Source: Aquificaceae bacterium
GTDB lineage: Bacteria; Aquificota; Aquificia; Aquificales; Aquificaceae
NCBI GenBank assembly: GCA_026414575.1
Contig: JAOAIS010000006.1
Coordinates: 1-51,650, forward strand
Reading direction: 5' to 3'
Length of the DNA: 51,650 nt
The notes under the pieces were generated by a model. The model ran no database searches, was not told the origin of the DNA, and saw only the letters and a list, made by a program, of their open reading frames with translations. Below, piece by piece: positions 37,388 to 45,706 of this stretch (the first letter of the stretch is position 1; the number at the start of each line of letters is the position of its first letter). A program made the position numbers and the translations under genes.

Positions 37388-38374
37388 ATGCGAGTTTTGG
37401 TGACTGGAGGTGCTGGATACATAGGCTCCCATATGGTTAAGCTTTTGGGTGAAAGGGACCACAGGGTCCTTACAATTGATAACCTCTCGGAGGGCAATCA
37501 CTGGGCAGTGCTTTACGGAGAGCTGAAGGTTTTAGACCTTCTTAACTTCAAAGCTCTTGAGGAGGTGCTTTTGGAATTCAAGCCAGATGCGGTCATCCAC
37601 TTTGCCGCAAAGGTTAAAGTGCCAGAAAGCGTTAAAAAACCACTACTCTACTATGAAAACAACCTCATGGGGACTTTAAACCTCCTACAGGCTATGGAGA
37701 GGACCGGGGTGAATCATCTTATCTTTTCTTCTACGGCTGCCGTCTATGGTATTCCCGAGAGGATTCCAGTAGTTGAGGAGCACCCTACAAAGCCGATTAG
37801 CCCTTACGGCTGGAGTAAGCTGTTTGCGGAGAGAGCCATAAGAGACTTTTCCTGCGCAACTGGGCTAAAATATGTAATTCTTCGCTACTTTAATGTGGCA
37901 GGTTCAGACCCTGAGGGAAAGATAGGTCAGGTTAGCAGAGAGCCTTCTCATCTTATTCTTAGGGCTGTGAAGGTTGCAACGGGACAGCTCCCCTACTTGG
38001 AAGTTTTCGGCACCAACTATGCTACCCACGACGGAACTTGCATAAGGGATTATGTGCATGTCATGGACCTCTGTGAGGCACACCTTAAAGCCTTAGAATA
38101 CCTCCTTGAAGGAGGAGAAAGTGAAGTCTTTAATGTGGGCTATGGGAAGGGTTACTCGGTCCTTGAGGTAATAAAAAAGGTAAAGGAGGTTTCTGGGTGC
38201 AACTTTGAGGTTAGATACGCTCCAAGGCGTGAAGGGGACCCGCCAGCTTTGGTGGCGGACAATAGGAAGGCAACAAGGGTTTTAGGATGGCAACCAAGAT
38301 ACGACGACCTTACCTTTATCGTAAAGACAGCCTTAAACTGGGAAAAGGCGTATATTAATAGGCATGGAGATTAA
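37388..38374 (+). CDS. galE: UDP-glucose 4-epimerase
   Basis: Extended short-chain dehydrogenase: NAD-binding GGAGYIG (7-13), catalytic S115/S116 region IFSSTAAVYG and Y140-x3-K144 (YGWSK). It interconverts UDP-Glc and UDP-Gal for surface polysaccharide; galU in the same window makes the UDP-Glc. 328 aa. The end overlaps the next gene by 11 bp. Confidence 0.92.
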   Translation: MRVLVTGGAGYIGSHMVKLLGERDHRVLTIDNLSEGNHWAVLYGELKVLDLLNFKALEEVLLEFKPDAVIHFAAKVKVPESVKKPLLYYENNLMGTLNLLQAMERTGVNHLIFSSTAAVYGIPERIPVVEEHPTKPISPYGWSKLFAERAIRDFSCATGLKYVILRYFNVAGSDPEGKIGQVSREPSHLILRAVKVATGQLPYLEVFGTNYATHDGTCIRDYVHVMDLCEAHLKALEYLLEGGESEVFNVGYGKGYSVLEVIKKVKEVSGCNFEVRYAPRREGDPPALVADNRKATRVLGWQPRYDDLTFIVKTALNWEKAYINRHGD

Positions 38375-38672
38375 GATATTAGAAAAACTCAAGGAGATAA
38401 AAGATCCAGAGATTCCCATAGACATAGTTAACCTTGGGCTCGTGTATGGTGTGCAGGTAAAAGAGAACATAGCTTACATAGACATGACTCTGACGGTCCC
38501 TTCATGTCCTGCAAGGGGCTTCTTCGCCCAACACATAAAAGAACATGTGCTAAGAAGTTTCCCCCGGCTTGCCGATGTTGTGGTAAACTTTGTATTTGAG
38601 CCTCCCTGGAGCAGGGATAAGATATCGCAGGAAGGGTTAGAGAGGCTCAGGAGTATGGGATGGAATATTTGA
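38364..38672 (+). CDS. MIP18-family (DUF59) Fe-S assembly-type protein
   Basis: 102 aa with the DUF59 pattern: IKDPEIPIDIVNLGLVYGV, then MTLTVPSCPARGFF containing the single conserved Cys, then VFEPPWSRDKIS. Related SufT proteins help Fe-S cluster maturation in the cytoplasm. The genes around it include several Fe-S enzymes. It overlaps galE by 11 bp and the V4R gene by 13 bp. Confidence 0.88.
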   Translation: MEIKILEKLKEIKDPEIPIDIVNLGLVYGVQVKENIAYIDMTLTVPSCPARGFFAQHIKEHVLRSFPRLADVVVNFVFEPPWSRDKISQEGLERLRSMGWNI

Positions 38673-39145
38673 AAGATAAGTTCAGAGCCTTGGCGGAAGC
38701 CATAGAAAGGGAGTCGGTGCTCGTGCATCGCGCAGCCCTTGTGGATGGTTACAGGGATATTTACAGACTTAGTAAGCTTGGCATAGACAAGGTAATCAAG
38801 AAGGCAACCAAATTTGGTGGTAAAAAGGGGGCAAAAATACTCAAGGAAAGGTACGGCATATACACGGACAGGCTTGACGAGGCTCTTGATGTGCTGACCG
38901 TCATAGCAGAGTCTTCGAGACTCCTTGATGTGTTTGAGTACGACCTTGAAAGCATGGAAATAAGGGTAGATGGCTCCATACTGGTAGAGGCTGTGGGTGA
39001 CAGCAAAAAGCCCGTATGCGAGCCAATGGCTGGTTTTTTTGAAGGTTTTTTGTCTGAGTTGTTAGAAAGAGAATTGGGCGTGAAGGAAATAGCCTGCAAG
39101 GCCCAGGGTCGTGAGAGGTGTATATTTAAAATAAGCTTAAAATAG
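38660..39145 (+). CDS. V4R-domain protein
   Basis: The C-terminal half has the V4R signature: CEPMAGFFEGFLSELL, then KEIACKAQGRERCIFKI, with the conserved cysteines of this small-molecule-binding fold. Residues about 1-70 are helical. There is no DNA-binding or enzymatic domain attached, so it is a stand-alone sensor or binding protein; its ligand is unknown. It overlaps the DUF59 gene by 13 bp, suggesting a joint role. Confidence 0.78.
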   Translation: MEYLKDKFRALAEAIERESVLVHRAALVDGYRDIYRLSKLGIDKVIKKATKFGGKKGAKILKERYGIYTDRLDEALDVLTVIAESSRLLDVFEYDLESMEIRVDGSILVEAVGDSKKPVCEPMAGFFEGFLSELLERELGVKEIACKAQGRERCIFKISLK

Positions 39146-39146
39146 T

Positions 39147-39545
39147 ATGGCAGTTATAAGGGTAAGAACCACAAAACATACCAGCTTTGTCAACATAACC
39201 AATCAGGTTAGGGAAGTGGTAAGGTCTATGGGTGTAAAGTCAGGCATGTGCCTTGTGTATGTACCTCACACCACCGCCTGTGTCCTTATCAACGAAGGAG
39301 CAGATCCTGATGTGATAAGGGACATAGCTTATTTGGTGGAGAGGCTCATACCTTGGAAGGACAACTATGCCCACGCAGAGGGTAATTCGGCAGCTCACAT
39401 AAGGAGTGCCATAATAGGCAACTCAAGGGTAATACCCGTTGAGGAGGGCGACTTGGTGCTCGGCACTTGGGAAGCCATTTTCCTCGCAGAGTTTGACGGA
39501 CCGAGGGAGAGAAGGGTAATAGTTAAGGTTATTAAGGAGGATTGA
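39147..39545 (+). CDS. YjbQ-family (UPF0047) protein
   Basis: 132 aa; YVPHTTACVLINEGADPDV and the AHAEGNSAAHIRSAIIG segment with conserved histidines are diagnostic of UPF0047, some members of which show weak thiamine-phosphate synthase activity. The biological role is unsettled. It starts one base after the V4R gene and stops one base before rseP. Confidence 0.9.
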   Translation: MAVIRVRTTKHTSFVNITNQVREVVRSMGVKSGMCLVYVPHTTACVLINEGADPDVIRDIAYLVERLIPWKDNYAHAEGNSAAHIRSAIIGNSRVIPVEEGDLVLGTWEAIFLAEFDGPRERRVIVKVIKED

Positions 39546-39546
39546 T

Positions 39547-40842
39547 ATGGAATATGTGATAGCCTTTTTAATTCTTGTGGGTGTCCTCATATGGTTTCAT
39601 GAGCTTGGACACTTCCTTATGGCTAAGCTTTTTGGTGTAAAGGTAGAAGTTTTTTCTATAGGCTTTGGTCCTGTGCTTTTTAGCAGAAAGCTCGGCGATA
39701 CAGAATACAGGGTCTCCGCCCTTCCACTTGGTGGTTTTGTAAAGCTTTATGGTGAGGAGGAAAACCTGCAGGACATTAAAGCCTTTTCTTCCAAGCCAAA
39801 CTGGCAGAAGATACTCATAGCCTTTGGAGGTCCCCTTTTCAACCTTATACTTGCATTGTTTCTCTTTACCCTTCTTTCTAACCTTGGTGGAGAAGTGCCA
39901 AAGTATACCTTTGAAAAACCCCTTGTGGGACACGTGGTAGAAGGTAGCGTGGCTCAAAGAATGGGTATAAGGGAGGGAGACATACTGCTGGAGATAAACT
40001 CAAAAAGGGTTAACAATTGGAAGGAAGTGGAAAGGACCTTATTCCAAAATGTATTGAGCAGGAGCTGGGAAGTTAAAGTATTGCGGGATGGTAAGGAGAT
40101 AAAGCTCTATGTGCAGGAAAGTATAGCAAAATCAACGGGCTTTGGAGTTGAACCCTATTTTCCTGCTGTCATAGGCCAAGTCGTAGCGAATACCCCAGCC
40201 TTTCAGGTGGGTTTGCGTGAGGGGGACAAGGTGCTAAAGGTTAACCATGTTGAAGTAAGTGGCTGGTATGATTTTGTTAGAGAAGTTAGGAAATCAAAGG
40301 ATAAGCCCATAACCCTTACAATATTGAGGGGTGGCAAGACCGAGGAAAAAACGGTCGTTCCAGCGATGGACCCAAGGACTGGATTGCCCGTGCTGGGCGT
40401 AACTCCCCATGTGGACAAGGTGAAAGTAAAAAAGCCTGCGCATCAGGCTTTGGTGGACGGGCTGGAAAGGACCTATATTTTAAGCCTCCTATCTTTGAAG
40501 GCCATCTGGCAGTTGGCAACTGGCGGTCTTTCTATAAAAACCCTGGGCGGTCCCATAGCCATAGCCCAGTTGGCAGGAGAGTCGGCTCAGCAGGGTCTTC
40601 TTCCCTTCATAGGTATGATGGCTTTTATATCCGTCCAGCTTGCCATCTTTAACCTCATACCCCTTCCAGTCCTTGATGGTGGGCTTATACTGCTCTTTTT
40701 CATAGAATCTGTAAGAAGGAAGCCCCTATCCCCCAAGTTCAAAGAAGTGTGGGTAAAGGCGGGTTATGCCATCATCATAGCCCTTGCGGGCTTTGTGATC
40801 ATAAACGACATTATTAGGATAATAGGTGGCGGTGGATTTTAG
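39547..40842 (+). CDS. rseP: Site-2 intramembrane zinc metalloprotease
   Basis: Cleaves membrane-spanning anti-sigma factors or signal-peptide remnants. The zinc site is H18-E-L-G-H22 in the first helix, with LDGG in a late helix; two PDZ domains (about 120-200 and 205-285) sit on the periplasmic side. 431 aa, four predicted helices. AAGGAGG precedes the ATG. Its end overlaps the convergent transaldolase gene by four bases. Confidence 0.94.
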   Translation: MEYVIAFLILVGVLIWFHELGHFLMAKLFGVKVEVFSIGFGPVLFSRKLGDTEYRVSALPLGGFVKLYGEEENLQDIKAFSSKPNWQKILIAFGGPLFNLILALFLFTLLSNLGGEVPKYTFEKPLVGHVVEGSVAQRMGIREGDILLEINSKRVNNWKEVERTLFQNVLSRSWEVKVLRDGKEIKLYVQESIAKSTGFGVEPYFPAVIGQVVANTPAFQVGLREGDKVLKVNHVEVSGWYDFVREVRKSKDKPITLTILRGGKTEEKTVVPAMDPRTGLPVLGVTPHVDKVKVKKPAHQALVDGLERTYILSLLSLKAIWQLATGGLSIKTLGGPIAIAQLAGESAQQGLLPFIGMMAFISVQLAIFNLIPLPVLDGGLILLFFIESVRRKPLSPKFKEVWVKAGYAIIIALAGFVIINDIIRIIGGGGF

Positions 40843-41492
40843 AAGGGCTTACCTGGCACCTTCTCCCAGTCTTTGAGGAAAAGCTCTATTCCCTTATCGG
40901 TTAATGGATGTTGGAAGAGCCTTTTGAGCACTTCAAAGGGCATGGTGCATATGTCAGCACCTATGAGGGCTGCTTCAACCACATGCATGGGGTGTCTTAC
41001 GCTTGCCACTATTATTTCTGTGTCTATTTCGTAGTTGTCGAAGATTTGCTTTATTTCTCTTATAAGCTTCATGCCATCGTTGGAGACATCGTCCACCCTG
41101 CCCACGAAGGGGGACACAAAGCTGGCGCCAGCTTTAGCTGCGATGAGGGCTTGTGTAGGCGAAAAAACAAGGGTTACATTGGTAGGAATGCCTTCAGATT
41201 CAAGGATTTGAACCGCTTTCATACCCTCGGGCGTCATGGGTATTTTTACCACCACATTGTCTCCAAGTTCTGCCAACATCTTGCCCTCTTTTACCATTCC
41301 TTCTGCGTCCCTTGAGACGGTCTCAAGGCTAACAGGGCCATCCACAAGCTGGAGTATCTCCTTTGCAACATCAAGAAAGGGTCTTCCCGTTTTTGATATA
41401 AGGCTTGGATTGGTGGTTACGCCATCCAGTATTCCCCACTCAAGGGCTTGCTTTATCTCTTCCACGTGGCCTGTATCAAGGAAGAACTGCAT
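40839..41492 (-). CDS. tal: Transaldolase / fructose-6-phosphate aldolase-like (TalC type)
   Basis: Small transaldolase class of 217 aa, [20 protein letters not shown] at the start, DGVTTNPSL, and the Schiff-base lysine K83 in VVVKIPMT. It moves dihydroxyacetone units in the pentose phosphate pathway, or acts as an F6P aldolase; sequence alone does not separate these. It follows the thioredoxin gene by three bases. Confidence 0.92.
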   Translation of the reverse strand: MQFFLDTGHVEEIKQALEWGILDGVTTNPSLISKTGRPFLDVAKEILQLVDGPVSLETVSRDAEGMVKEGKMLAELGDNVVVKIPMTPEGMKAVQILESEGIPTNVTLVFSPTQALIAAKAGASFVSPFVGRVDDVSNDGMKLIREIKQIFDNYEIDTEIIVASVRHPMHVVEAALIGADICTMPFEVLKRLFQHPLTDKGIELFLKDWEKVPGKPF

Positions 41493-41495
41493 AGT

Positions 41496-41864
41496 TTATA
41501 CCTCCTGAAGTATTCTCCGGTGCTTTACAGCACCCACAAACACCCTTTTAATTATACCATCCCTCACCACAAGAGTCGTGGGGGTGGCCACAAGGCCAAG
41601 CTCCTGAGCAAGGCGGTATCCTTCCGGTTTTGCCACATCCATCTCAAAGACCTTTACCTTTTCCTTTAGCCTTTCTATTTCTGGCTTCATGAGCTTACAT
41701 GCCCCGCAACGCTCCGAATAAAAGTACACCACGCCATTCTCGAGCCCTTCAAAGACCTTTCCCTGCATACCTTTACTCCTCCATGTGGCATACAGCTTCA
41801 AAATAGACATAAAACCAAAGAACAGAACAAGAAAAAGGGCCGTTAACTTTAAAAGGTCTTCCAT
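41496..41864 (-). CDS. Membrane-anchored thioredoxin-like protein
   Basis: One N-terminal helix (about 7-26) then a thioredoxin fold with the active site C53-G-A-C56-K and the cis-proline loop LVATPTTLV. The helix is more likely an anchor than a cleaved signal peptide. Periplasmic orientation is not certain. 122 aa. It sits one base after the pseudouridine synthase gene. Confidence 0.85.
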   Translation of the reverse strand: MEDLLKLTALFLVLFFGFMSILKLYATWRSKGMQGKVFEGLENGVVYFYSERCGACKLMKPEIERLKEKVKVFEMDVAKPEGYRLAQELGLVATPTTLVVRDGIIKRVFVGAVKHRRILQEV

Positions 41865-41865
41865 G

Positions 41866-42621
41866 TTAAACTTCTTTGACTGGTTCCATATCCAAGGCTT
41901 TCCTAAGCCTTTTTAACTCATGTTCATTGAGGTCTCGCCATTGACCTGGCTTTAGGTCCCCGAGTTTTATGGGCCCTATGGCAACCCTTTTAAGCTTTAT
42001 AACCCTGTGTCCAAAGTGGGATAAAAATCTCTTGACTATGTGCTTTCTTCCCTCGTGGAATACTACCTCAATAAGACTTTTGTTCTCTTGATGTTTTAAA
42101 AGCCTTACGCTATCTGGCTTTGTAAAGCCATCCTCAAGCCTAACACCTTTTTTCATGCGGTTTAGAGTTTCCTTGCCAACAATCCCATACACCCAAACAA
42201 GATAGGTTTTTTTCAGCTTGTGTCGTGGGTGCATGATGCGGTTTGCAAGCTCACCGTCGTTGGTAAGAAGGAGAAGCCCCTCTGCGTTATAGTCAAGCCT
42301 TCCGGCTGGGTAGACTCTTTCTGGGATATCCTTTATAAGCTCCTCTATGGTTCTTTTGCCATCCTTTGACTTGCCAAGGGCCGTAAGGTAACAGCAGGGC
42401 TTGTAAAGGATTATGTATCGGTATGTTGGTTGCTTTACTTCCTTACCTTCCACCTCAACCACGTCCTTTTTAGGGTCCACCCTCCAACCCAGTTCCTTGA
42501 CCACAAGACCGTTCACCTTTACCTTACCCTGAAGTATTAGCTCTTCTGCTTTTCTCCGTGAGGTAAGGCCACAAAGGGACAGGTATCGATTAAGTCTTAC
42601 CAATAGCGTTCTTCCTTCCAT
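41866..42621 (-). CDS. RsuA/RluB-type pseudouridine synthase
   Basis: Isomerises uridine in rRNA. An N-terminal S4 domain (VRLNRYLSLCGLTSRRKAEE) precedes the catalytic domain with the catalytic Asp in AGRLDYNAEGLLLLTNDG and the RKHIVKRFLSHFGHRV motif. The frame is open to 42657; the ATG at 42621 gives 251 aa. A TTG at 42603, seven bases after GGAAGGAAG and just inside the upstream stop, is an attractive alternative giving MVRLNRYLS. Confidence 0.88.
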   Translation of the reverse strand: MEGRTLLVRLNRYLSLCGLTSRRKAEELILQGKVKVNGLVVKELGWRVDPKKDVVEVEGKEVKQPTYRYIILYKPCCYLTALGKSKDGKRTIEELIKDIPERVYPAGRLDYNAEGLLLLTNDGELANRIMHPRHKLKKTYLVWVYGIVGKETLNRMKKGVRLEDGFTKPDSVRLLKHQENKSLIEVVFHEGRKHIVKRFLSHFGHRVIKLKRVAIGPIKLGDLKPGQWRDLNEHELKRLRKALDMEPVKEV

Positions 42622-43193
42622 GGGTCTCCCCTCATGTTGTAGCCCCTCTGTTCCCAAAAGCCTGCTCTATCTTTTTCCATAAGCTCAAGACCCCACACAT
42701 ACTTGGCGCTTTTCCAGGCATAAAGCTTCGGGACCACCAGTCTTAGAGGGTATCCATGCCTGAGGGGTATGGGCTTTCCGTACATCCTGTAAGCAAGTAT
42801 GCTGTCTTCTTCGTACAGGTAGTCAAGGGGTAGGTTTGTGGTATAGCCTTCAAGGCAGTGGACCATAACATATTTGGCAGAAGGTTCTGGCTTGGCAAGG
42901 TCCAAAAGATAACGGGTCTGCACCCCTTCCCACTGCACTTCCTTCACGCTCCAGCGAGTCACGCAGTGGAAGTCCGCGATAAGTTCAACGGACGGCATTT
43001 CAAGAAGCTCTTGATAGGTAAACGCAAGGGGGTTTTCCACAAGCCCAAAGAGCTTGAACCTGTAATCCTCCACACTCCACTGGGGGATGTTATCCACTAT
43101 GTCGTATACTATGGGTGCGGATATCCATTTTTGCCCTGGTGGGAGACGGTCTTCCCTAATGTTTATGTTGCTTATTATCCTTTTCCTCTCCAT
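42597..43193 (-). CDS. Sulfite-oxidase-type molybdopterin oxidoreductase (cytoplasmic)
   Basis: An oxidoreductase molybdopterin-binding domain of 198 aa with the molybdenum-ligating cysteine C77 in ADFHCVTRWSV and the cofactor region RHGYPLRLVVPKLYAWKSAKY. It has no Tat signal, heme domain or dimerisation domain, so unlike MsrP it should stay in the cytoplasm. The substrate is unknown. The frame is open to 43232; ATG 43193 is chosen because a promoter (TTGCTA-17-TATGAT) ends ten bases before it. It diverges from a His-rich membrane protein. Confidence 0.83.
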   Translation of the reverse strand: MERKRIISNINIREDRLPPGQKWISAPIVYDIVDNIPQWSVEDYRFKLFGLVENPLAFTYQELLEMPSVELIADFHCVTRWSVKEVQWEGVQTRYLLDLAKPEPSAKYVMVHCLEGYTTNLPLDYLYEEDSILAYRMYGKPIPLRHGYPLRLVVPKLYAWKSAKYVWGLELMEKDRAGFWEQRGYNMRGDPWKEERYW

Positions 43194-43203
43194 AGTATAG
43201 ATA

Positions 43204-43232
43204 ATCATAGGCTTTTGCATACTGGGTAGCAA
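43204..43232 (-). promoter_or_regulatory. Promoter of the molybdoenzyme gene, probably leaderless
   Basis: On the minus strand TTGCTA (43227-43232) and TATGAT (43204-43209) are 17 bp apart. Ten bases separate the -10 box from the ATG at 43193, and there is no Shine-Dalgarno. Confidence 0.45.
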
Positions 43233-43235
43233 GGG

Positions 43236-43264
43236 TTGACATTAAATGAGCAATTACTTACTAT
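43236..43264 (+). promoter_or_regulatory. Promoter of the His-rich membrane protein gene, probably leaderless
   Basis: A perfect TTGACA (43236-43241) is followed after 17 bp by TACTAT (43259-43264); the ATG is seven bases later, at 43272. It lies back to back with the minus-strand promoter, the two -35 boxes being three bases apart. Confidence 0.5.
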
Positions 43265-43271
43265 TTTAATC

Positions 43272-44417
43272 ATGTTTTATGTATCCAAGGTTAGCATACC
43301 CTTCTTCTTTCTTGCAGTTTTTGACCTTCTTTACTCTTTAGCGGTTAAAGGTCTGCACTCTGACATCAAAGTGGTGTGGCTTACGGCAGTATTTGGCTTT
43401 ATAGCCCATACCATAATGTCTGCCATGTACCAGATCGTGCCAAACTCTCAGGGAAGACCCCTAAGAATACCCTGGCTTTCTTACTTGGTTTTTGGATTTA
43501 GTCTTTTTTCCTCTGTGGCTTTTTATCTATTTCAGAGCCTGCTGGGAAGTATCCTTTTTTTGGCAGCTTCTTGTATTTTCCTTCTTCATATTCTAATATC
43601 CGTAAGTAATTGGCAACCCCTCACCGTTAAGTTTATTGGTGTTGGAGTGCTTTATCTACCTTTGTCTGGCCTTTTTCTTCTTCTTTCTGAGCTTGGATAT
43701 GTGCATCCTGCCCTGGCGGTGCATGCCCTTACGCTCGGTTTTATGCTGAAGGTGGTTATGGGGGTGGAATTGGCTTGGATACCCATGCTCTACATGGAAG
43801 CCCTAAATTTAAGGCTGGGCATGAGGCTTTTCCATATTAGCCTTTTTGCAGTCCCACTCTTGCTCGTAAGCTTTTATTTCTTAAACTACAAGCTGATTGC
43901 TCTTTCAAGCTTTCTTGTGCTGGTGCTTGTAGGCTATTTCCTGTACATTATCTATCTTCTCATGTCAGGAAAAAGAATGCCCAAGGAGATACCGCTCATT
44001 GTTAGGTTTCTATTGCTTGCTTTGATAATTCTTCCCTCTGGTTTGCTACTTGGTTTTTTGATGGCTAGTTATGGACTTTCTTCTTACTTGCTTTTGATTC
44101 ACCTTGACCTTCTTGTCTATGGCTTTGCTGGCATTACCATAATGGGAGGCATGGCTCATCTTTATCCCCGTATTCTTTACGGTTGGAAGTTTGCAGGCAA
44201 GGGAAGGGTAGCCATCTCAGACCTTGTGGAAGAAGGATGTCTCAGAAGGATTATGCCCTTACTTCCCATGAGCCTTGCCTGGATGATTTTCGCAGATGTC
44301 ATAGGTGGTCCGCTCAAATACGCAAATTCTCTTCCCTACACAATACTGTGGCTTCTTTTCCTTAGGAGCGTTCTTTTGAAAGGGCTTCTCTTTCGGCAGG
44401 ATGATACCACGGGCTGA
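43272..44417 (+). CDS. Polytopic membrane protein with conserved-type histidines (NnrS/COX1-like)
   Basis: 381 aa and about ten to twelve hydrophobic helices. Helix-borne histidines recur in a pattern also seen in heme-binding oxidase-like and NnrS-like proteins: H47 (AHTIMSAMYQIVP), H146/H151 (HPALAVHALTLGF), H278 and H297 (GGMAHLYPRILYG). Heme or metal binding is inferred; no specific family is certain. The longest frame starts with a TTG at 43236, but that TTG is the promoter -35, so ATG 43272 is used. It could be the membrane electron partner of the divergently encoded molybdoenzyme. Confidence 0.65.
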   Translation: MFYVSKVSIPFFFLAVFDLLYSLAVKGLHSDIKVVWLTAVFGFIAHTIMSAMYQIVPNSQGRPLRIPWLSYLVFGFSLFSSVAFYLFQSLLGSILFLAASCIFLLHILISVSNWQPLTVKFIGVGVLYLPLSGLFLLLSELGYVHPALAVHALTLGFMLKVVMGVELAWIPMLYMEALNLRLGMRLFHISLFAVPLLLVSFYFLNYKLIALSSFLVLVLVGYFLYIIYLLMSGKRMPKEIPLIVRFLLLALIILPSGLLLGFLMASYGLSSYLLLIHLDLLVYGFAGITIMGGMAHLYPRILYGWKFAGKGRVAISDLVEEGCLRRIMPLLPMSLAWMIFADVIGGPLKYANSLPYTILWLLFLRSVLLKGLLFRQDDTTG

Positions 44418-44467
44418 ATCTGCCAAGGCTTTCACGCATTTGATTCAAAACATGGGTCTGTTTGTGG

Positions 44468-44473
44468 TAACAT
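44468..44473 (+). promoter_or_regulatory. -10-like box for mtnDC, possibly leaderless
   Basis: TAACAT lies ten bases before the mtnD ATG with no Shine-Dalgarno. TTGATT at 44440-44445 is too far away (22 bp) for a normal -35, so this is a weak call. Confidence 0.25.
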
Positions 44474-44483
44474 TTTTAACATT

Positions 44484-45038
44484 ATGAGTTTGCTGGCTGT
44501 ATACACGGAAGAGGGACAGCTTTTGGAACTTACCAAGGATTATAGGACCATATCGGAAAAACTTGCCGGCTTGGGTGTTAGATTTGAAAGGTGGAAGGCA
44601 GACAGGGAGCTTTCTTGGTCTGCAGGTCAAGAAGAAGTTCTTGAGGCTTACAAGGAGGATGTGAAGAGGATAGTTGAGGAATTCCGCTTTAAATCTATTG
44701 ATGTGGTAAGCCTTACGCCAGAGCATCCCAAAAAGGATGATTTAAGAAATATGTTCCTCTCGGAGCATACCCACTCGGATTTCGAGGTGCGTTTTTTTGT
44801 TGACGGTTGTGGCACCTTTTACCTTCATCCCGATGATAGGGTTTATGTTGTTCTGTGCGAGAGGGGGGACTTTATAAGCGTTCCTGCCAACACTAAGCAC
44901 TGGTTTGACATGGGGACAAAGCCCTTTTTCAAAGCCATAAGGTTCTTCTCGATACCCGAAGGCTGGGTGGCAAACTTTACAGGCTCTGACATCTCCACCA
45001 AAATACCTCCTCACGACCAAATACTTGAACTTTTATGA
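44484..45038 (+). CDS. mtnD: Acireductone dioxygenase
   Basis: Methionine salvage: oxidises acireductone to the 2-keto precursor of methionine and formate (Fe form). Cupin metal ligands are H95, H97, E101 and H139 (EHTHSDFEVRFF ... NTKHWFDMG). 184 aa. It overlaps mtnC by four bases, so the two consecutive pathway steps are coupled. Confidence 0.94.
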   Translation: MSLLAVYTEEGQLLELTKDYRTISEKLAGLGVRFERWKADRELSWSAGQEEVLEAYKEDVKRIVEEFRFKSIDVVSLTPEHPKKDDLRNMFLSEHTHSDFEVRFFVDGCGTFYLHPDDRVYVVLCERGDFISVPANTKHWFDMGTKPFFKAIRFFSIPEGWVANFTGSDISTKIPPHDQILELL

Positions 45039-45706
45039 TTAGGGCAATTCTTACAGACATAGAAGGGACCATATCTTCCCTCGAATATGTAAAGAGTATC
45101 TTGTTTCCCTACTCCAGAGCAAGGCTTGAAGAGTTTCTAAAAAAGCATTGGGAGGAAGAAGCTATAAAAGGAATAATAGAAAAACTGCAGGATAAACTGC
45201 AAAGGCCGGTGAATCTAAAAGTGGCGGTAGAGGTCTTCGGGGACTGGGTAGACAAAGACCTTAAAGAACCCACACTCAAGGAGCTCCAAGGTCACATTTG
45301 GGAGGAGGGTTTTTTGAAGGGGGAGCTGAAGGGACACATTTACGAGGATGCTTACTCTAAGCTGAGGGAATGGAAGAAGAAGGGCTACAAGCTCTATGTT
45401 TACTCTTCTGGTTCTGTGAAGGCTCAGAGACTCTTCTTTGCCCATAGCCAGTATGGCGACCTAAGGGAGCTTTTTGATGGCTTCTTTGACACCTCTGTGG
45501 GTGGAAAAAGGGAAAGAGAATCTTACCTGAGGATAGCGGACACGGCGGGGCTTTTGCCGGAGGAGTTTATCTTTTTGTCTGATGTTAAAGAGGAGTTAGA
45601 TGCGGCAAGGTACTCGGGCATGAACACAATCCTTGTGTCCAGGAATGGCCTAACTGAAGGAGGCCTTCACAGGGTCATCAGTAATTTTTCTGAGCTTGAG
45701 CTGTAG
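45035..45706 (+). CDS. mtnC: Enolase-phosphatase E1
   Basis: HAD-family enzyme that enolises and dephosphorylates 2,3-diketo-5-methylthiopentyl-1-phosphate to acireductone, the substrate of MtnD. Motif I is ILTDIEGTISS (here DxEGT, as in E1 enzymes), motif II VYSSGS, and the C-terminal acidic motif LSDVKEELDAA. 223 aa. Its 3' end overlaps the convergent oxidase-like gene by 29 bp. Confidence 0.94.
   Translation: MIRAILTDIEGTISSLEYVKSILFPYSRARLEEFLKKHWEEEAIKGIIEKLQDKLQRPVNLKVAVEVFGDWVDKDLKEPTLKELQGHIWEEGFLKGELKGHIYEDAYSKLREWKKKGYKLYVYSSGSVKAQRLFFAHSQYGDLRELFDGFFDTSVGGKRERESYLRIADTAGLLPEEFIFLSDVKEELDAARYSGMNTILVSRNGLTEGGLHRVISNFSELEL

Noticed and set aside
43236-43271. TTG start giving 12 extra residues on the His-rich membrane protein
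   Set aside because: The TTG is the first part of a perfect TTGACA -35 box correctly spaced to a -10 box just before the ATG at 43272.
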